Source: Armigeres subalbatus (taxonomy: Eukaryota; Arthropoda; Insecta; Diptera; Culicidae). From it: a stretch of DNA of 64,000 nt. Positions 11,496-23,097 of the stretch are shown here, one piece after another. The notes beneath the pieces were generated by a model that had not been told where the DNA came from, made no database searches, and saw nothing but the letters and a program-made list of their open reading frames with translations. The stretch spans positions 230,137,871 to 230,201,870 of the forward strand of contig NC_085140.1 of NCBI RefSeq assembly GCF_024139115.2. The letters are read 5' to 3'. How positions within the stretch are numbered: position 1 is the stretch's first letter; each line of letters starts with the position of its first letter. The position numbers were made by a program, and so were the translations under genes.

Positions 11496-12534
11496 TTCAG
11501 CGGTATTCAACCATTTTTTTAGTTTAATTTACATTTTTTCAGTACATATTTGCTAAATTTGATGGAACATGTATAGAACCTTGCACAAACATCTAGAATG
11601 GATTGAAAGATCATAAAAATGTAAAATGTTGTTTACTTACTTATTAATGATTCCTTACAACTCATACTGTCCATAACATGCTAGCAATCAATTGGAGGAA
11701 TCTTTTGCAAATTTAAGAAGATTCAAGAAAGAAAGAAAATTCAACACTAAAATGAATCAGTTGATGGTCGAAATCGCTATCGGATCTATTCTAATCAATA
11801 ATAATCAAATTTAGGAATGGGTCTTTCAGTTGTTTGAAGGCACTGTTGTACTTCGTTGAATCCAACTTTTAAGTGGTCGGAATCGCCATCGGAAGCAGAT
11901 GGTGGTGAAGTGAGGCGATACTTCGATAGCCTTCCCAGGTAACCAGTAAGCATTATATAAAGCATTTAAGTGGCATTATATGCGCCTTTACTGCAAAACA
12001 TTAAATGTCAATAAGCCCTATAGTCGCCTTTAATGCTATTTTAATGCAGGTTTTGGCCCAATATATGGCTGCTTAAATGCTCAATCCTACTTTATCGATA
12101 AAATAGAAATTTTGCTGAGTAGCATTTATTCAGCATCTGAAATGCTGAATAAATGCTTAATTTTTAAAACAAAAAAAAGTTTTTTTAATGGCATTTTTTG
12201 ACGTAGGACTTACGTCTTTCTTTACTATACTGGGTGTCATTTAGATTTTTGGAAATCGAGAGCGTTACGCTGGAAGGGAAGATTTTGAACGTTTCTAGCG
12301 CCTTTATCTTTCGATAGATTTTAAAGAATTATATATCAATCGACTTGGACACTCTCCACCATTTTGCCTATTTTAATGAAACTTGAGATTATTAACGATT
12401 AGCTACTGAGAATTTCAATTCTTGTCAAAGCCAGTCAAAATTTCATATGTAACCAATCCCGTGCATTCCTAACACGGACATCAGAATGCGGTATGTCACG
12501 GTATGTTCGGGTCTACCGAAGGATTTTCTTTGTG

Positions 12535-12570
12535 TATAAAAGAAGCAGTGCCTGTCGTGTGCGAGTCATT
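12535..12570 (+). promoter_or_regulatory. TATA box plus initiator
   Basis: TATAAAA at 12535-12541 is followed 33 bp later by GAGTCATTAC, matching the arthropod initiator (TCATT, A at 12568). This is the spacing of an RNA polymerase II core promoter on the plus strand. Downstream sequence is repeat DNA, so it would drive the element rather than a host gene. Confidence 0.45.
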
Positions 12571-13353
12571 ACAATTTGTGACAGCAGCGCGTACTGACGT
12601 GTTTTTTGCTCCCGCATTTTTCGTTTCGTTCGTTCGTACGCTGTGTTTACCTATACAGCGACAGCATACAGTCACCAGCGGTAGAACTGCCGGTGGGTGG
12701 GTCTGCGAATATGCATAAAAGAAGTGAGCGCATTTTTTTGTCATTCTGTGCTTGATGATGGTCGGATGCAGTGGTGTCGGTTGCGATGGATGCAATCGCC
12801 CATCGTATCGCTCGGGGCTCACGAGGGCAGCGAGGGCAGCGGTGGTGGATGAGGAAGAATACAATTAGAGAGATTTGGTCTGCTCATCCAGGTGATGGGC
12901 TTTATAATCCATATGATCCCGGGATGGGTATGAGTCATGTCATATGACTGACCATATGTTAAGTTGTGCTTGGTAATGTACATTGAAACATGGTTAAACT
13001 ATAACAGTTCTGATACCCTAGAAAAAAAAAGTACGCTGATGAAAATAAAAATTCGATTAAAATAATTACTTTCATTTATTTGCAAAAGGCATTAGCAATT
13101 AAAGATGCAGATATTGCTGATTATAGTGTTAATATCCATTTTAGATTAGAAAATTTCGCTGTCTTACATGTAAATGTTTTAAAAAGTTCGTAAAAAATAA
13201 TTTCTAGAAGAATATTTAAATAAATCTTATCTTATTTTTTGTCTTTCATTTCCTGAGAAATTGTATTATTAAACTTGACGTAGACTCGGAGTTTGGGATC
13301 AAAACATTAAATAATTTTTCGTTGACGTATTAGCAGTACCTCCTCTATTTTAG

Positions 13354-13494
13354 TAGGGTTACTGCTCCTTGACTTGTTTCTTATTGTTGTGATTTTTTTT
13401 CAGCAGTAAGCACGCATGTTAGCAAAAAGAAGCAACGAAATTGGTGCTGTATTTCTTTGTTTGGAAAACGGGACAGTTCCCCTAAAATAGCACA
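13354..13494 (-). repeat. TAGGGGAAC MITE family, copy 2 (short)
   Basis: The right end is the complement of TAGGGGAACTGTCCCG and the interior mirrors copies at 4461 and 59770 (tcagcagtaagcacgcatg, ttcttattgttgtg). The left end TAGGGTTACTGCTCC is a weaker match to the other terminus. TA borders both ends. Confidence 0.55.
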
Positions 13495-13837
13495 TTTTGC
13501 CCAAGTCTGGAAGTTTTATAAATAAAATTTTTAAACTTCAAATACTATCATCAATAAGAAATCTATAGATGCCCTACATTTGCTTGAGTAAATAAGGGCT
13601 TAATAGTTAGAAACAAAGCAATTCTAATTATGTATTTAATTATTAGTTTTATTTCCAGAAGTTTTGAATAAACAAATTGCTAATACTTCTACACAGCATG
13701 GAAGTTGTCGTTTCCAATATCAATACCTATAATCAAACTCTATAGATCCAAAAGTTAGAAGTTAAATGTAAATACGTTACGTTTATACAAGTCCTACGTC
13801 TACTCGCGGTTATGTTGAAAACATTACCCATTGCTCG

Positions 13838-14020
13838 TTTTTTTCTAATTTTTTTTTACATAGTTTTTTTTTCATATTATATCGTTATTGTTATTTTCAT
13901 ATTTGAAATGGAACATATTTTTTTTACTTTCTTCGAGCGGGATTCGAACTCGCGGCTCTTGCCATTCGACGCTGTAGTTGTCATCGCCCTTACCAGCTGG
14001 CCCATAAGAGAGAGATGGTA
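13838..14020 (-). repeat. SINE-like repeat A, downstream of the LINE
   Basis: Nearly identical to 16513-16699. On the minus strand it starts TACCATCTCTCTCTTATGGG, contains a box A-like GGGCCAGCTGGTAAGG and a box B GAGTTCGAATCCCGC with tRNA-like spacing, and ends in an A-rich tail. It starts exactly where the LINE's 3' end stops. It is either a complete SINE or one half of a very long target duplication. Confidence 0.7.
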
Positions 14021-14220
14021 TCAGGTATCAGAACGTCGGCTCCAGGGGCACGTTCACCTCAATTTGGGAGATTTGTGCCATCGCCTTCACAGCCTTTTTC
14101 ATCACACACCTGACGGAAAAGGAAGTGAACAAAAAGGAAAGGAATGTGGATGGGAGAACAAAGGGAATGTTTGGAAAAGGGCCCTTGAAGAGGACATTCA
14201 ACGCATAAGCGTACAAGCGC
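14020..14220 (-). other. 3' untranslated end of the RNase H-type LINE
   Basis: The stretch lies between the LINE stop codon and SINE-like repeat A. It ends on the minus strand with GATACCTGATACC, a short tandem motif of the sort some non-LTR elements carry in place of a poly(A) tail. Confidence 0.55.
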
Positions 14221-16512
14221 TTATAACTCCTTACCACAACGGGTCATGAACAACAAAATACTCTGAAGGTTCAGGTTTCTGAAGTCAATTTCACTAAGTA
14301 AGTGTTTACCAAATATTTGGAAGCGCAATTGTGCATAGACTGGGCAGTTACATATTAGATGATAAGAAGTTCCATAATCGGATTCACAACTATCACAAAC
14401 AGATGATTCAACGCGTTGAATATTTGCCATGTGATAGTTCAGTTGGCAGTGACCTGTCAAGGCCTTGACTAAGACACTGCAATTCTGTTTAGACAGATTA
14501 GCTAGATAGCTTGCTACTACCGGAGATGGCTCCCGGATGTACAATTTTGTTTGATGACATGAATCCAGACTACTCCAAAGCCATTTGTGCTGAGTGACAG
14601 CCCAAGAGTTGATCAAAAGCTTGACCCAACACTTGGATATTGGAATAGCTGGCTCAGGACCAATAAAGTCATGCGATGCTCCATTACGAGCTAACTCATC
14701 AGCCAATTCGTTTCCAGCTATGGAAGAATGGCCAGGTACCCATATAAGGTGTAAAGTATTAACTGAATTCAGTTCCTCAATTTGAGTTCGACATGCGATT
14801 ACTAACTTCGACCTTGAGTTGACCGAGGCGAGAGCTTTAATAGCTGCTTGGCTATCTGAACAGAAGTATATTACTTTGCCCATAATGCGTTGCTGCAGTG
14901 CAGATTGCACTCCACACATGATGGCAAATATTTCCGCTTGAAAGACAGTGCAGTGTGTACCCAGTGAGTGTGACTGTTCCAATCTCAGCTCACGCGGATA
15001 GACGCCTGCACCTGCTCTACCTTCGAGGAGGGAGCAGTCAGTGTAACAAACAATGCTGTCCGACATACTTCTCTCCAAATAGCCAGATGTCCACTCATCC
15101 CGCGAGGGGAATTGTGTTGAAAATGTCCTATAAGGAAAACTACTAACGTGTGTGAGATCACTTGGAGCAAGGAAAATTTTGTCCCAATTAACCATAAGCG
15201 GTAACAACGAAGTGTGTGTAGAACTGCGGTTTACAGGATTCTCTTTCATAAAACCGAGTACCCATAGTCGGTAAGTACAAGAAAATGCTTCTTGTTTGAG
15301 ATGTATGTGTAGTGGGGCCACGTCGAAGAGAACTTCGAGAGCAGCCGTGGGAGTTGAAGAGAACGCACCAGTCATTGCCATTAGGCACATCCTTTGAAGA
15401 TGGCCTAATTGAGACTGAATTGTCCTCACTTCCCCCTTTTGCCACCACACAAGACATCCATAAGCCAAAATTAGTCGTACAACTGTTTTGTAAATCCATT
15501 TGATATATTTGGGCTTAAGACCCCAAGTTTTACCAAAAGTTCGTCGGCATTGGCCGAAAGCCATACACGCCTTTTTGACTCTGAACTCAATGTTAGGAGT
15601 CCAGGAAAGCTTTGAATCCAAAATTAGACCCACGTACTTTACTTGATCAGTTACATTGATTTCAGAACCAAAAAGATGTAATGGACGAATACCATTACGA
15701 TTACGTTTTTCCGTGAAAAGAACAATAGATGTTTTATTCGGATTGACCGAAAGGCCATATTGGCGACACCAACTTTCAACTACCTGAAGAGCATTTTGCA
15801 TCAGGTCGAATAAGGTAGTAATGCACAAACCCACTATCAATGTAAGATAGTCGTCGGCAAATCCATAGGTAGGAAAACCGCCATTATTGAGTAACCTCAA
15901 TAGCGTATCTGCAACGAGATTCCACAAAAGTGGAGATAATACTCCCCCTTGAGGGCATCCGCAGACACTTAATTTCCTAATCGCTGCTTGACGTAATGTC
16001 GAGTAGAGATGTCGGTTTTTAAGCATCTGGTGAATCCATTTGGTAATAATATTAGGTAGCCCATGACAACGTGCGGCTTCCAATATTGCATCGAAAGACA
16101 CGTTGTCGAAAGCACCCTCAATATCTAAGAAAGCACCCAAGCACGATTGCTTTTGAGCGAATGCTTTCTCGATATCGTACACAACCTTGTGTAGAAGAGT
16201 CACGGTGGACTTTCCAGATTGGTAAGCATGTTGATTAACATGAAGAGGCATGTTTGCCAAACAGTCATCACGAATGTGATGATCGATAATACGTTCTAAG
16301 CATTTCAGAAGAAATGAGGTCAGACTGATGGGTCTAAAACTCTTTGCTTCTTCATACGAAGCACGTCCTCCTTTTGGGATAAACTTTACAGTGACATCCC
16401 GCCAGGATATGGGAATATACCCAGTAGCAAAACTGCATACTAAAAGCTTTTTCAAAACATGTTTGATATGCTCAAAACCTCTCTGAAGTAGAACGGGATA
16501 AATCCAAATGGC
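14221..16512 (-). CDS. 5'-truncated LINE ORF2: reverse transcriptase plus RNase H
   Basis: An uninterrupted frame of about 760 codons, the best-preserved coding sequence in the window. Counting from an ATG at 16554, which lies in the adjoining repeat, the order is: palm/fingers with FLDIEGAFDNV (142-152), GCPQGGVLSPLLWN (199-212), catalytic FADD (232-235), thumb, RNase H with Asp506, Glu541, Asp567 and Asp619 (YTDCSLL, QAEIFA, SDSQAA, WVPGHSSIAGNELADEL), and a C-terminal CX2CX8HX4C knuckle (Cys720-Cys737). All catalytic residues expected for both enzymes are present. The endonuclease and ORF1 are missing, as expected from incomplete reverse transcription. A C-terminal RNase H places it in the I/LOA/Outcast-type group; exact clade not settled. 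The intact frame indicates a recent insertion. Confidence 0.92.
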   Translation of the reverse strand, partial: AIWIYPVLLQRGFEHIKHVLKKLLVCSFATGYIPISWRDVTVKFIPKGGRASYEEAKSFRPISLTSFLLKCLERIIDHHIRDDCLANMPLHVNQHAYQSGKSTVTLLHKVVYDIEKAFAQKQSCLGAFLDIEGAFDNVSFDAILEAARCHGLPNIITKWIHQMLKNRHLYSTLRQAAIRKLSVCGCPQGGVLSPLLWNLVADTLLRLLNNGGFPTYGFADDYLTLIVGLCITTLFDLMQNALQVVESWCRQYGLSVNPNKTSIVLFTEKRNRNGIRPLHLFGSEINVTDQVKYVGLILDSKLSWTPNIEFRVKKACMAFGQCRRTFGKTWGLKPKYIKWIYKTVVRLILAYGCLVWWQKGEVRTIQSQLGHLQRMCLMAMTGAFSSTPTAALEVLFDVAPLHIHLKQEAFSCTYRLWVLGFMKENPVNRSSTHTSLLPLMVNWDKIFLAPSDLTHVSSFPYRTFSTQFPSRDEWTSGYLERSMSDSIVCYTDCSLLEGRAGAGVYPRELRLEQSHSLGTHCTVFQAEIFAIMCGVQSALQQRIMGKVIYFCSDSQAAIKALASVNSRSKLVIACRTQIEELNSVNTLHLIWVPGHSSIAGNELADELARNGASHDFIGPEPAIPISKCWVKLLINSWAVTQHKWLWSSLDSCHQTKLYIREPSPVVASYLANLSKQNCSVLVKALTGHCQLNYHMANIQRVESSVCDSCESDYGTSYHLICNCPVYAQLRFQIFGKHLLSEIDFRNLNLQSILLFMTRCGKEL

Positions 16513-16699
16513 ATTTTTTTTTCTAATTCTCTTTTTACATAGTTTTTTTTTCATATTATATCGTTATTGTTATTTTCATATTTGAAATGGAACATTTTTT
16601 TTTTACTTTCTTCGAGCGGGATTCGAACTCGCGGCTCTTGCCATTCGACGCTGTAGTTGTCATCGCCCTTACCAGCTGGCCCATAAGAGAGAGATGGTA
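16513..16699 (-). repeat. SINE-like repeat B, upstream of the LINE
   Basis: Direct copy of 13838-14020 with a few substitutions and indels, mainly in homopolymer runs. On the minus strand it precedes the LINE, and its A-rich tail abuts the truncated LINE 5' end at 16512. The tRNA-like boxes are intact here too. Confidence 0.7.
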
Positions 16700-17272
16700 G
16701 TGGAAATAATTTTGCCCAACATAAACCAAATCCCCTTTCAGGAACATTGAAACTTAATCTAACTCATCTCAGAATGCAACCGTCACAAACGTCATACCCA
16801 GTTGCAATGAAACAGCTACAGTAGTGCTGCTTTAATGCATCCATCGAAAATAGTGCAATGGAATAATAAAATGTAGCTAAACTATGTAATTAGTGATAGG
16901 GTTAGGTTAACGACAAGTACTCCTGTCAATGGTCGGAATGGAAAAAAACATTCTGCACGTACCAATTTCTATTTTCAAATGTAAGTTCATTGGAAAAATA
17001 GTCCCCGCTATATGGTTCCATATTGGAAAACGTTTGACGTATGAACACTACAGGCCTTAAAGTGGCACTAATGTAGCTGTTCCATTGCATTTAACGAAAA
17101 ACAACATTGTGCATTCAAAATGCTATTTTAAGACTATGACTCTCATGATTGCTTTGAGAATGCTTATTTAGAACAACCAGGTTTTTGAAATGCTTATATA
17201 CAGCATGGAGCATATGCAATGCCAGTATAATGCCACTATAGTGCTTACTTTAATGCTTATTGGTTACCTGGG

Positions 17273-20200
17273 TTGAGAAATGGCAACCAAAGTAGTGATT
17301 TTATCAATTATCTCTGTCCATCGTAGATTCAACAGTTTCCTCTTTCTCTCATAGATACAAGTTTTTGGTTTGTCGCCGGTCATAATTATAATTTTTCTGA
17401 GTACATGGAATTTCTTCTGAATAAAACAAGCAAAATTTTCTTAAATCTAAACCATATTTACCATTACCCCTTTAAGTCATTAGACAAAAAAGGCCTACGA
17501 AATTAGACCAAAAATAGTCATAGATTCCATCCACAACTTTCATAAAACTTTTAAAATAACAGATGTTCAGACTTTAACTTGCCCCTTTGTTACCGGTACC
17601 AAAAGTCTCAATAAAACCTCTCAGATAGATAAACAAACATTTTTTGATTGATTTAGATCAGGGACGGGAACGGTTGACATTTTTTTTTATTATTCATTCT
17701 GCCATGCAGTCACAGAAAAACAAAACCACGGCAGCCGCAGCAGCAGCCCTGCCAAGCAGACAACAGTCAGCACTTGCTTTTACTGTTTTCTCTCCCCACA
17801 ATTATTGTTTTTGTACAATAATTTCACAACGTATAACCGTTTTTTGGTGTCGATTTTTCATTTTATTACTCCTTGCTTATTTTGGAGATTAGAACTAATA
17901 AATCAGTACCTGTGGCTAGCACTCTTTCCAGGCTGTGCGCCACAGGTAATTGAACTCGATTCTGTTCTGTTTGCGCTGCGCACGAGCCGAAACAAAAAAA
18001 CTCATGCATTGCCATGCGAATGCGACGGACGAGACTATCACACAGAAGCAAACAAACAGTTTGTCTCATCGGCAAAAAAATAGTCACAATGTCGCGTACA
18101 TTTTTTTGGAAAACTGTTTCAGTTTGTTTGGTGCATGAAATTTGATCGGATAAAATGTAAATATTCACATAATCACAGTGTTTTACTGTACATTTCCCAT
18201 CACTGATTTAGATTACTCAAAATATCGTCCTTTAGACTTTGTAGTCGTTATTAATTGGCCCTGTAACTAATAAAATTGTTCTGTTTTTCATGCCGTAAAT
18301 CTTGATTCCGGCGCCCCCCTGAGGGCTGGTGCCCTTGGCGGGGGCCAACCCGGCCAACCCCACGCCACGCGCTGCCCTTACGTCACTCTTTTTGTATGAA
18401 GCATCTAAAAGTTTTGTATGGATCGTCATACTTCAGGCAAGGTCCCCGCTATACTTTTCATAATTTATAAAGAATTGCGGCTTCGCAAAGTGTCACACAA
18501 TACAACACTTTTTATGAATGACCAAGTTAAAAAGCCAGTTGTAGCGAATGATCGTTGCTTTCATTGGTTTTTGCGCTTAAGAAGGGAATTAGGCCACGAA
18601 CGGCATTACCTGCCGTAACTCTATCCCCTTCATCGGATCGAATTATCGAAACCGCTACTACATGCCTTTACCGATTAAGCTAATTGCGATCTTCGAAAAA
18701 CACATTTATAAAGCGATATGTGATAATATTCTTCATTTATATATTGTCAGACAGAATAAAGAATCAGATTTGGACAAATGCGCTGAAACCGTTGCAGTAA
18801 TTTTGCAAAAAATCTTATAAAATTTTGAATTTTTCTATAGAGATTTGCAGTATTGGTCGATGGAAAATAGATTAGACATAATAAAATAAAACTAAAAGCA
18901 AGAACCTCTGATCATTAAGGGAAATTTTCGATTTTAAATTGACAATTTGGACCAGCGCTAAAGCAATCAAAACATAAAACAAATCGAGATTTATGGCGAT
19001 ATCACAGCAATCTCCTTCGACCATTAAACCCTCACCAATCAATTCCTGTGAAAATGACCATTCGAATGGTCCTATGATTTCCCCGCAGAGCCTGCCGGCG
19101 AAGCAGCAATAAATTCTTCCACCTTTGGGATCTGTTTGCTCCAATGCGCGTTGCTGCCAAGCGACAGGCGAGAACTCAACCATCCTTGAAGTGATGTTTT
19201 CTTAGTGAGAGGTGCTGATGTTATTGTACATTTTATTATTATCATCATCGACAACAAGGCTGAGAACAACTCAGACTTTCGACAAAAGTCTTCCACTTTC
19301 TGACTCGATGGTGCTTTCCGCAATCCTCCAAAGCTTAAGCCACCGCATTTTCGTGCAAGGCAAAAGCAGTGGAAGTTTTCATCATCAGTGATGCAAGAAA
19401 AATCCGCTGTGCTCTCTCAACCGTACTGGAAGATAATTTTCTTTTTCTTTGGGTCTGAGGTTAACGACAATACCGCACAAACAAAATTTTGCTTTCGTGA
19501 CTCAAGACGGTTCGGAGTCTTATTATTTTCAGTTTAATATTTGATTTGCATCGAGTTCGTTCTTCATCGGCTATTATTTGAATCTTTCGGCATTTTAAAT
19601 CTCTCCATCGTACCATCATTTCAGTTACATAAACATTTTATTTTTTATGCTATGACTCTTACTCTTACATTACACTTTAAAATGCCAAAAATAAAAAGTT
19701 CCCAGCATATTTAATTAGATTCCTCCAGCGCAATCAGCATGATTTCTTATTCAAATCACTTGGAGGAAATACCTATCTCAATCTCATTCAATGCACAAAG
19801 ACGCAGTAACTATGCTAAAGTCACGCACAACTTCAAGTCTTACGATTTCAAATTGCGTGAGCAGAAACACGATATAACCGAAGGCCGATGAAAAAGGAAT
19901 TGGATCCCCCTCCTACGAAACTTTTATCGGGAGGATTTTTGCAGAGCCGCTTCCTTCTCAAAGGTTAAGATGGCATGTAACTTTAATTTTCAATTTACAC
20001 CCTTACCGCACTTATAACCGAGATGTTCAACGGGATACATAGGGTGGCTGTTTGGCGGCTGTCGATGAGCATTCCGTGCGAACCTTTTTTATTCGCGAGG
20101 ACGGAGCATCGCTGCGAACCTTTCGGTTTGATTACTTTTGGCCTTGCTGAAAGTTGTTCCTCAGGTACAAAGTTTATTGCAGAATAATTTTGGATCTGAT

Positions 20201-20420
20201 TTGCGAGATGATGTTTGCATTTGAGCAGTTGTTAACATAATTACTGCAATAAAGATTAATTTTCATGGGCAACAATTAGTCAAGAGATTGTTTTCCTACC
20301 TTTGAATAAAATAAACAGATTCAGGATGGGAGGTACCGCAAATGTCGACGGTCCATACGCCTAACAAGAAGATATCCGGCATCATTTAATACAGTTCTAA
20401 TACATTATTCACTAGCTGAC
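17273..20420. other. Unassigned intergenic stretch
   Basis: No supported gene. A GC-rich patch at 18305-18380 ('ggcgcccccctgagggctgg' and 'gggccaacccggccaa') stands out from the AT-rich surroundings and resembles a degenerate DNA-transposon terminus. A string 'cgttgctttcattggtttt' near 18553 is shared with the MITE at 50000-50198. A short GCAGCC-rich run lies near 17730. Confidence 0.3.
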
Positions 20421-20424
20421 CCGT

Positions 20425-20875
20425 AAAACTTCGTCTCGCCCAGAAACAATTAGTTAGCACCAACATTTGTATTTGTATTATTTTTTCCAGAAGGAGGAGG
20501 GGTCTCGTACCACCATAGAAACATTACTTGTCTTTAAAAACTTCCACATGCTAAATTTGGTTTTGTTTGGTTCATTAGTTCTCGCGTAAATAAGTTCTCG
20601 GGATGCAAAATTTTCTGTTTCATTTGCATGAGAGACCTCCCTTCCAGAGGGGAGAAGGGGCTCAAACCACCACAGAAATATTTCCTGCCTTTAAAAAAAT
20701 CCACAGACCACAGTTTTATTCCATTTACTTGATTAGTTTCCGAGTTATGCAGACATTTGTGTGGGAGCCCCTCCCTTCTCAAGCGGGGAGGGGTCTCGAA
20801 CCACCTTAAAAACCTTTCCTGGTCCAAAAAAAACTCTACATACAATTTTTACGCCGAACGGCTTAGTAGTTCTCG
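20425..20875 (+). repeat. Tandem ~140-bp repeat array, about three units
   Basis: Units share 'ctcgaaccaccatagaaac', a 'cctttaaaaa' run, 'ccacatgc', 'ttgattagtt(t/c)ccgag', 'atgcagacatttgtgt' and 'gagccctcccttc'. They begin near 20500, 20655 and 20790. The preceding 'actagctgacccgtaaaact' is a motif often found next to this repeat in insects. Divergence between units indicates age. Confidence 0.55.
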
Positions 20876-21867
20876 TGTCAGATTATGAGGAAGATATGCG
20901 GAAACTGTATAAAATTTTACATATGAGCGAATTTATTTGAGTTCGACGGTCAATTTACTTTTTCTTATTTTTTATTCACGAGATGAACCGGCCTAGGGCT
21001 GAAAATCTCGTAAATAAAGATAATTCAATTCAATAATTTTGTATTATTGGGTCTAAGCTTAAAAGACAATTTTATCAACGAAGGGTTTATCAATATTTTT
21101 AAATGATTGATCATTTTGTAGCGTATTTATGTTCTTCTGTGCTTCTGATCAAGATGGAGAAATGATGAAAAAAAAAGATATAACTTCCAAAAAAAAAATC
21201 TCATAAAAGTTTCGAAGATTTTGTGTAAAAAAAATCCGAACAAAATTCTTACACATTTTCAAGGCTTTCCCATAGTTGTATGAGGACTTTAAATAGTTTC
21301 CTGGATGGGACTATTCTACGGTTAATGATAGAGGGAAGGTTAAGATTTTCAAACACTAAACTATCAACGTTTGCAACGAAATATCTCGTGTGGCAGGTCA
21401 CATGTTTATGTGGCTTGAAGAACATTTACATCGTGAGCGGAAACATCAATTAGAAAATGTATGACCAGGAGTGTCTGTGAAAACGTCTGTTACATTTCCT
21501 CAAGCAACATATTACGAAAAAATGGCCATGGAGTGGTATATCACAAACATTGTCCAGATAGATAGTGCCCAAAAACATAAACTTTCCCGCTAGGGTTAGA
21601 ATAATAGAAAACATATTGAGCCATCGTCAAATGGAACCTCGAGAAGATGCGAAAGACAGTTGTCGTCGAGATGCAATTCAAGGCAAACTGACGTTCTGCG
21701 GCGAAGGAAGGGAGCAAAAAAATTGAAAAATTGAAAGGGCCTTGTTATTTACATTTACCAAAAAAGTAAACTTGAATGAATAGTTTTTTTCCTGTATGAA
21801 CTACGTACACTAAAAACGATTTGTTTCTATATTGATAAAAAATTGACCGAATTACACACATTATTGC
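20876..21867. other. Unassigned spacer
   Basis: Contains 'gggctgaaaatctcgtaaat' followed by AATAAAG and 'aattcaattcaata' (20998-21035), which looks like a retroelement 3' end on the plus strand. Nothing coding. Confidence 0.3.
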
Positions 21868-22078
21868 CCGTTTCATAAGACGAGTTTGTACAATCCCATT
21901 TAATTCCACCACTTAATTGTACCTTGACAGATACGTATTTCGACCTCAACAGTATGGTCGTCAGTGTCTCGTACTTGACTCGACTCTCGACAAGTACGAG
22001 ACACTGAAGACGTTGTACAAACTCGTCTTATGACAAGTGAAGACATTCCACTAAAAAGCTCAAAATAATTTTCTTAAG
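21868..22078. mobile_element. Palindromic repeat with GACGAGTTTGTACA arms
   Basis: The left end GACGAGTTTGTACA (about 21879) and its complement TGTACAAACTCGTC (about 22013-22026) are inverted. The centre is a hairpin built on CAGTGTCTCGTACTTG and CAAGTACGAGACACTG. The right arm lacks most of the left arm's 'attccaccacttaattgta' block, so it carries an internal deletion. Fragments occur at 2183-2330 and 26011-26050. Confidence 0.6.
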
Positions 22079-22862
22079 ACACATTATAGTTTGATCAATT
22101 ATTGATCGATACACCCTTGCAATTTGATTTCGACAAAAGGTTTGATTATTTTGGACGCTATTTTACCCGGAACAGACTTTTTTCACACTATATTTAAAAT
22201 AAGGCATACCACAACGTTATGACGGTTTATCCTTTAATCAATATTTAATCCATTTTGATTCAATGTTTCGCCATTCCGAAGATTTGGCCTTTGACCGTTT
22301 GCCCACGTTTGCCTCTGAATGAAAGTCAATTTCTTCTAACGACTACCTTACAATTGATTATTTAAGTCAAGTGTATATAACCGTTACTTATCTCCAAAGG
22401 ATATGATGATACAGAGTAAAAAAACTGCCAGGTATTTCATAGACTTCCTTCCTTTTTTTCTATAAATGATTATGCATAGCCATTCCAAGCTTTACGATAG
22501 CTAGGTACTCGATTTTTCTTTGCATAAGAACGCATTATGCTGTCAAGAGGATTAAATACTTACCCTCTTTTGCGATGTCGTCCGTGGCCTTTCAATTCAA
22601 TTTCTTCTGTTTGACTTTTCACGATTCAATTTATTCTTCTTTTGAATAGAAAGAGGATGTTCACTATGTGCCAGAGAATGTCGAGGATGGCACCGAATAT
22701 TAGAAACCAAGTGTTTAATAGAGGAACTATAGGAATTTAAACAATAAGCTGTACACAATCTAAAATAAAATATCTCGGTCTTTTAAAACATTCGTCTGAG
22801 GAAAAGCCGACCAAATAGAAATTGTAAATTTAACTTAGCGTTCATTCAGCACTTCCAGAGTT

Positions 22863-22915
22863 GTTAACTGCGAGGTTTCTAAGCCAAGTTACCATTTTTA
22901 CATTTGCATATCATG
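22863..22915 (-). repeat. Feilai-like SINE fragment
   Basis: The complement of 'gcaaatgtaaaaatggtaac' and 'ttagaaacctcgcagttaac' matches the SINE body. No head or tail. The flanking 22079-22862 shows no feature. Confidence 0.55.
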
Positions 22916-23097
22916 CAGTTAACACGATCCCCGGAATGCTGGATGGCAGTTCCTGTGGGAAATTATGGCGGAGCCCAAGGTTTAGTCGGTATTACCTGTC
23001 ACTGGTTGAGTCCGACTCTCCAGTACACCCCATTGTGGTATAAAGCTTGGTAACTAATAGGGACGTGTGCTGGGTCGTGAATTCATTCTCTCTTGTA

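Larger units (their letters stand above)
12200..13800. repeat. 1.6-kb repeat with inverted GACGTAGGACTT ends
   Basis: GACGTAGGACTT starts at 12200 and its complement ends at 13800. The interior holds a core-promoter-like block (12535-12570) and a reverse copy of the TAGGGGAAC MITE (13354-13494). No reading frame longer than about 120 codons is present. The 12496-12864 frames on both strands are GC-richer but unrecognised. I have seen similar mosquito repeats but cannot assign a superfamily. Confidence 0.45.
11934..17272. mobile_element. Composite TIR element with CCCAGGTAACC ends, nested insertions
   Basis: CCCAGGTAACCAGTAAGCAT begins at 11934 and the complement of CCCAGGTAACCAATAAGCAT ends at 17272. 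Similarity continues inward, with 'gtggcattata' in both arms and many GCATT/AATGC subterminal motifs. About 250 bp of such sequence lies at each end (11934-12180, about 17040-17272). Between them lie a 1.6-kb repeat (12200-13800) and the LINE complex (13838-16699). The likely history is a non-autonomous TIR element later invaded. Two separate elements in inverted orientation are also possible. No clear target duplication is seen. Confidence 0.6.

Noticed and set aside
16600..16690. A true tRNA gene on the minus strand
   Set aside because: Boxes A and B are present, but the cloverleaf stems do not pair well, there is an A-rich tail, and the whole unit occurs twice, so it is a SINE.
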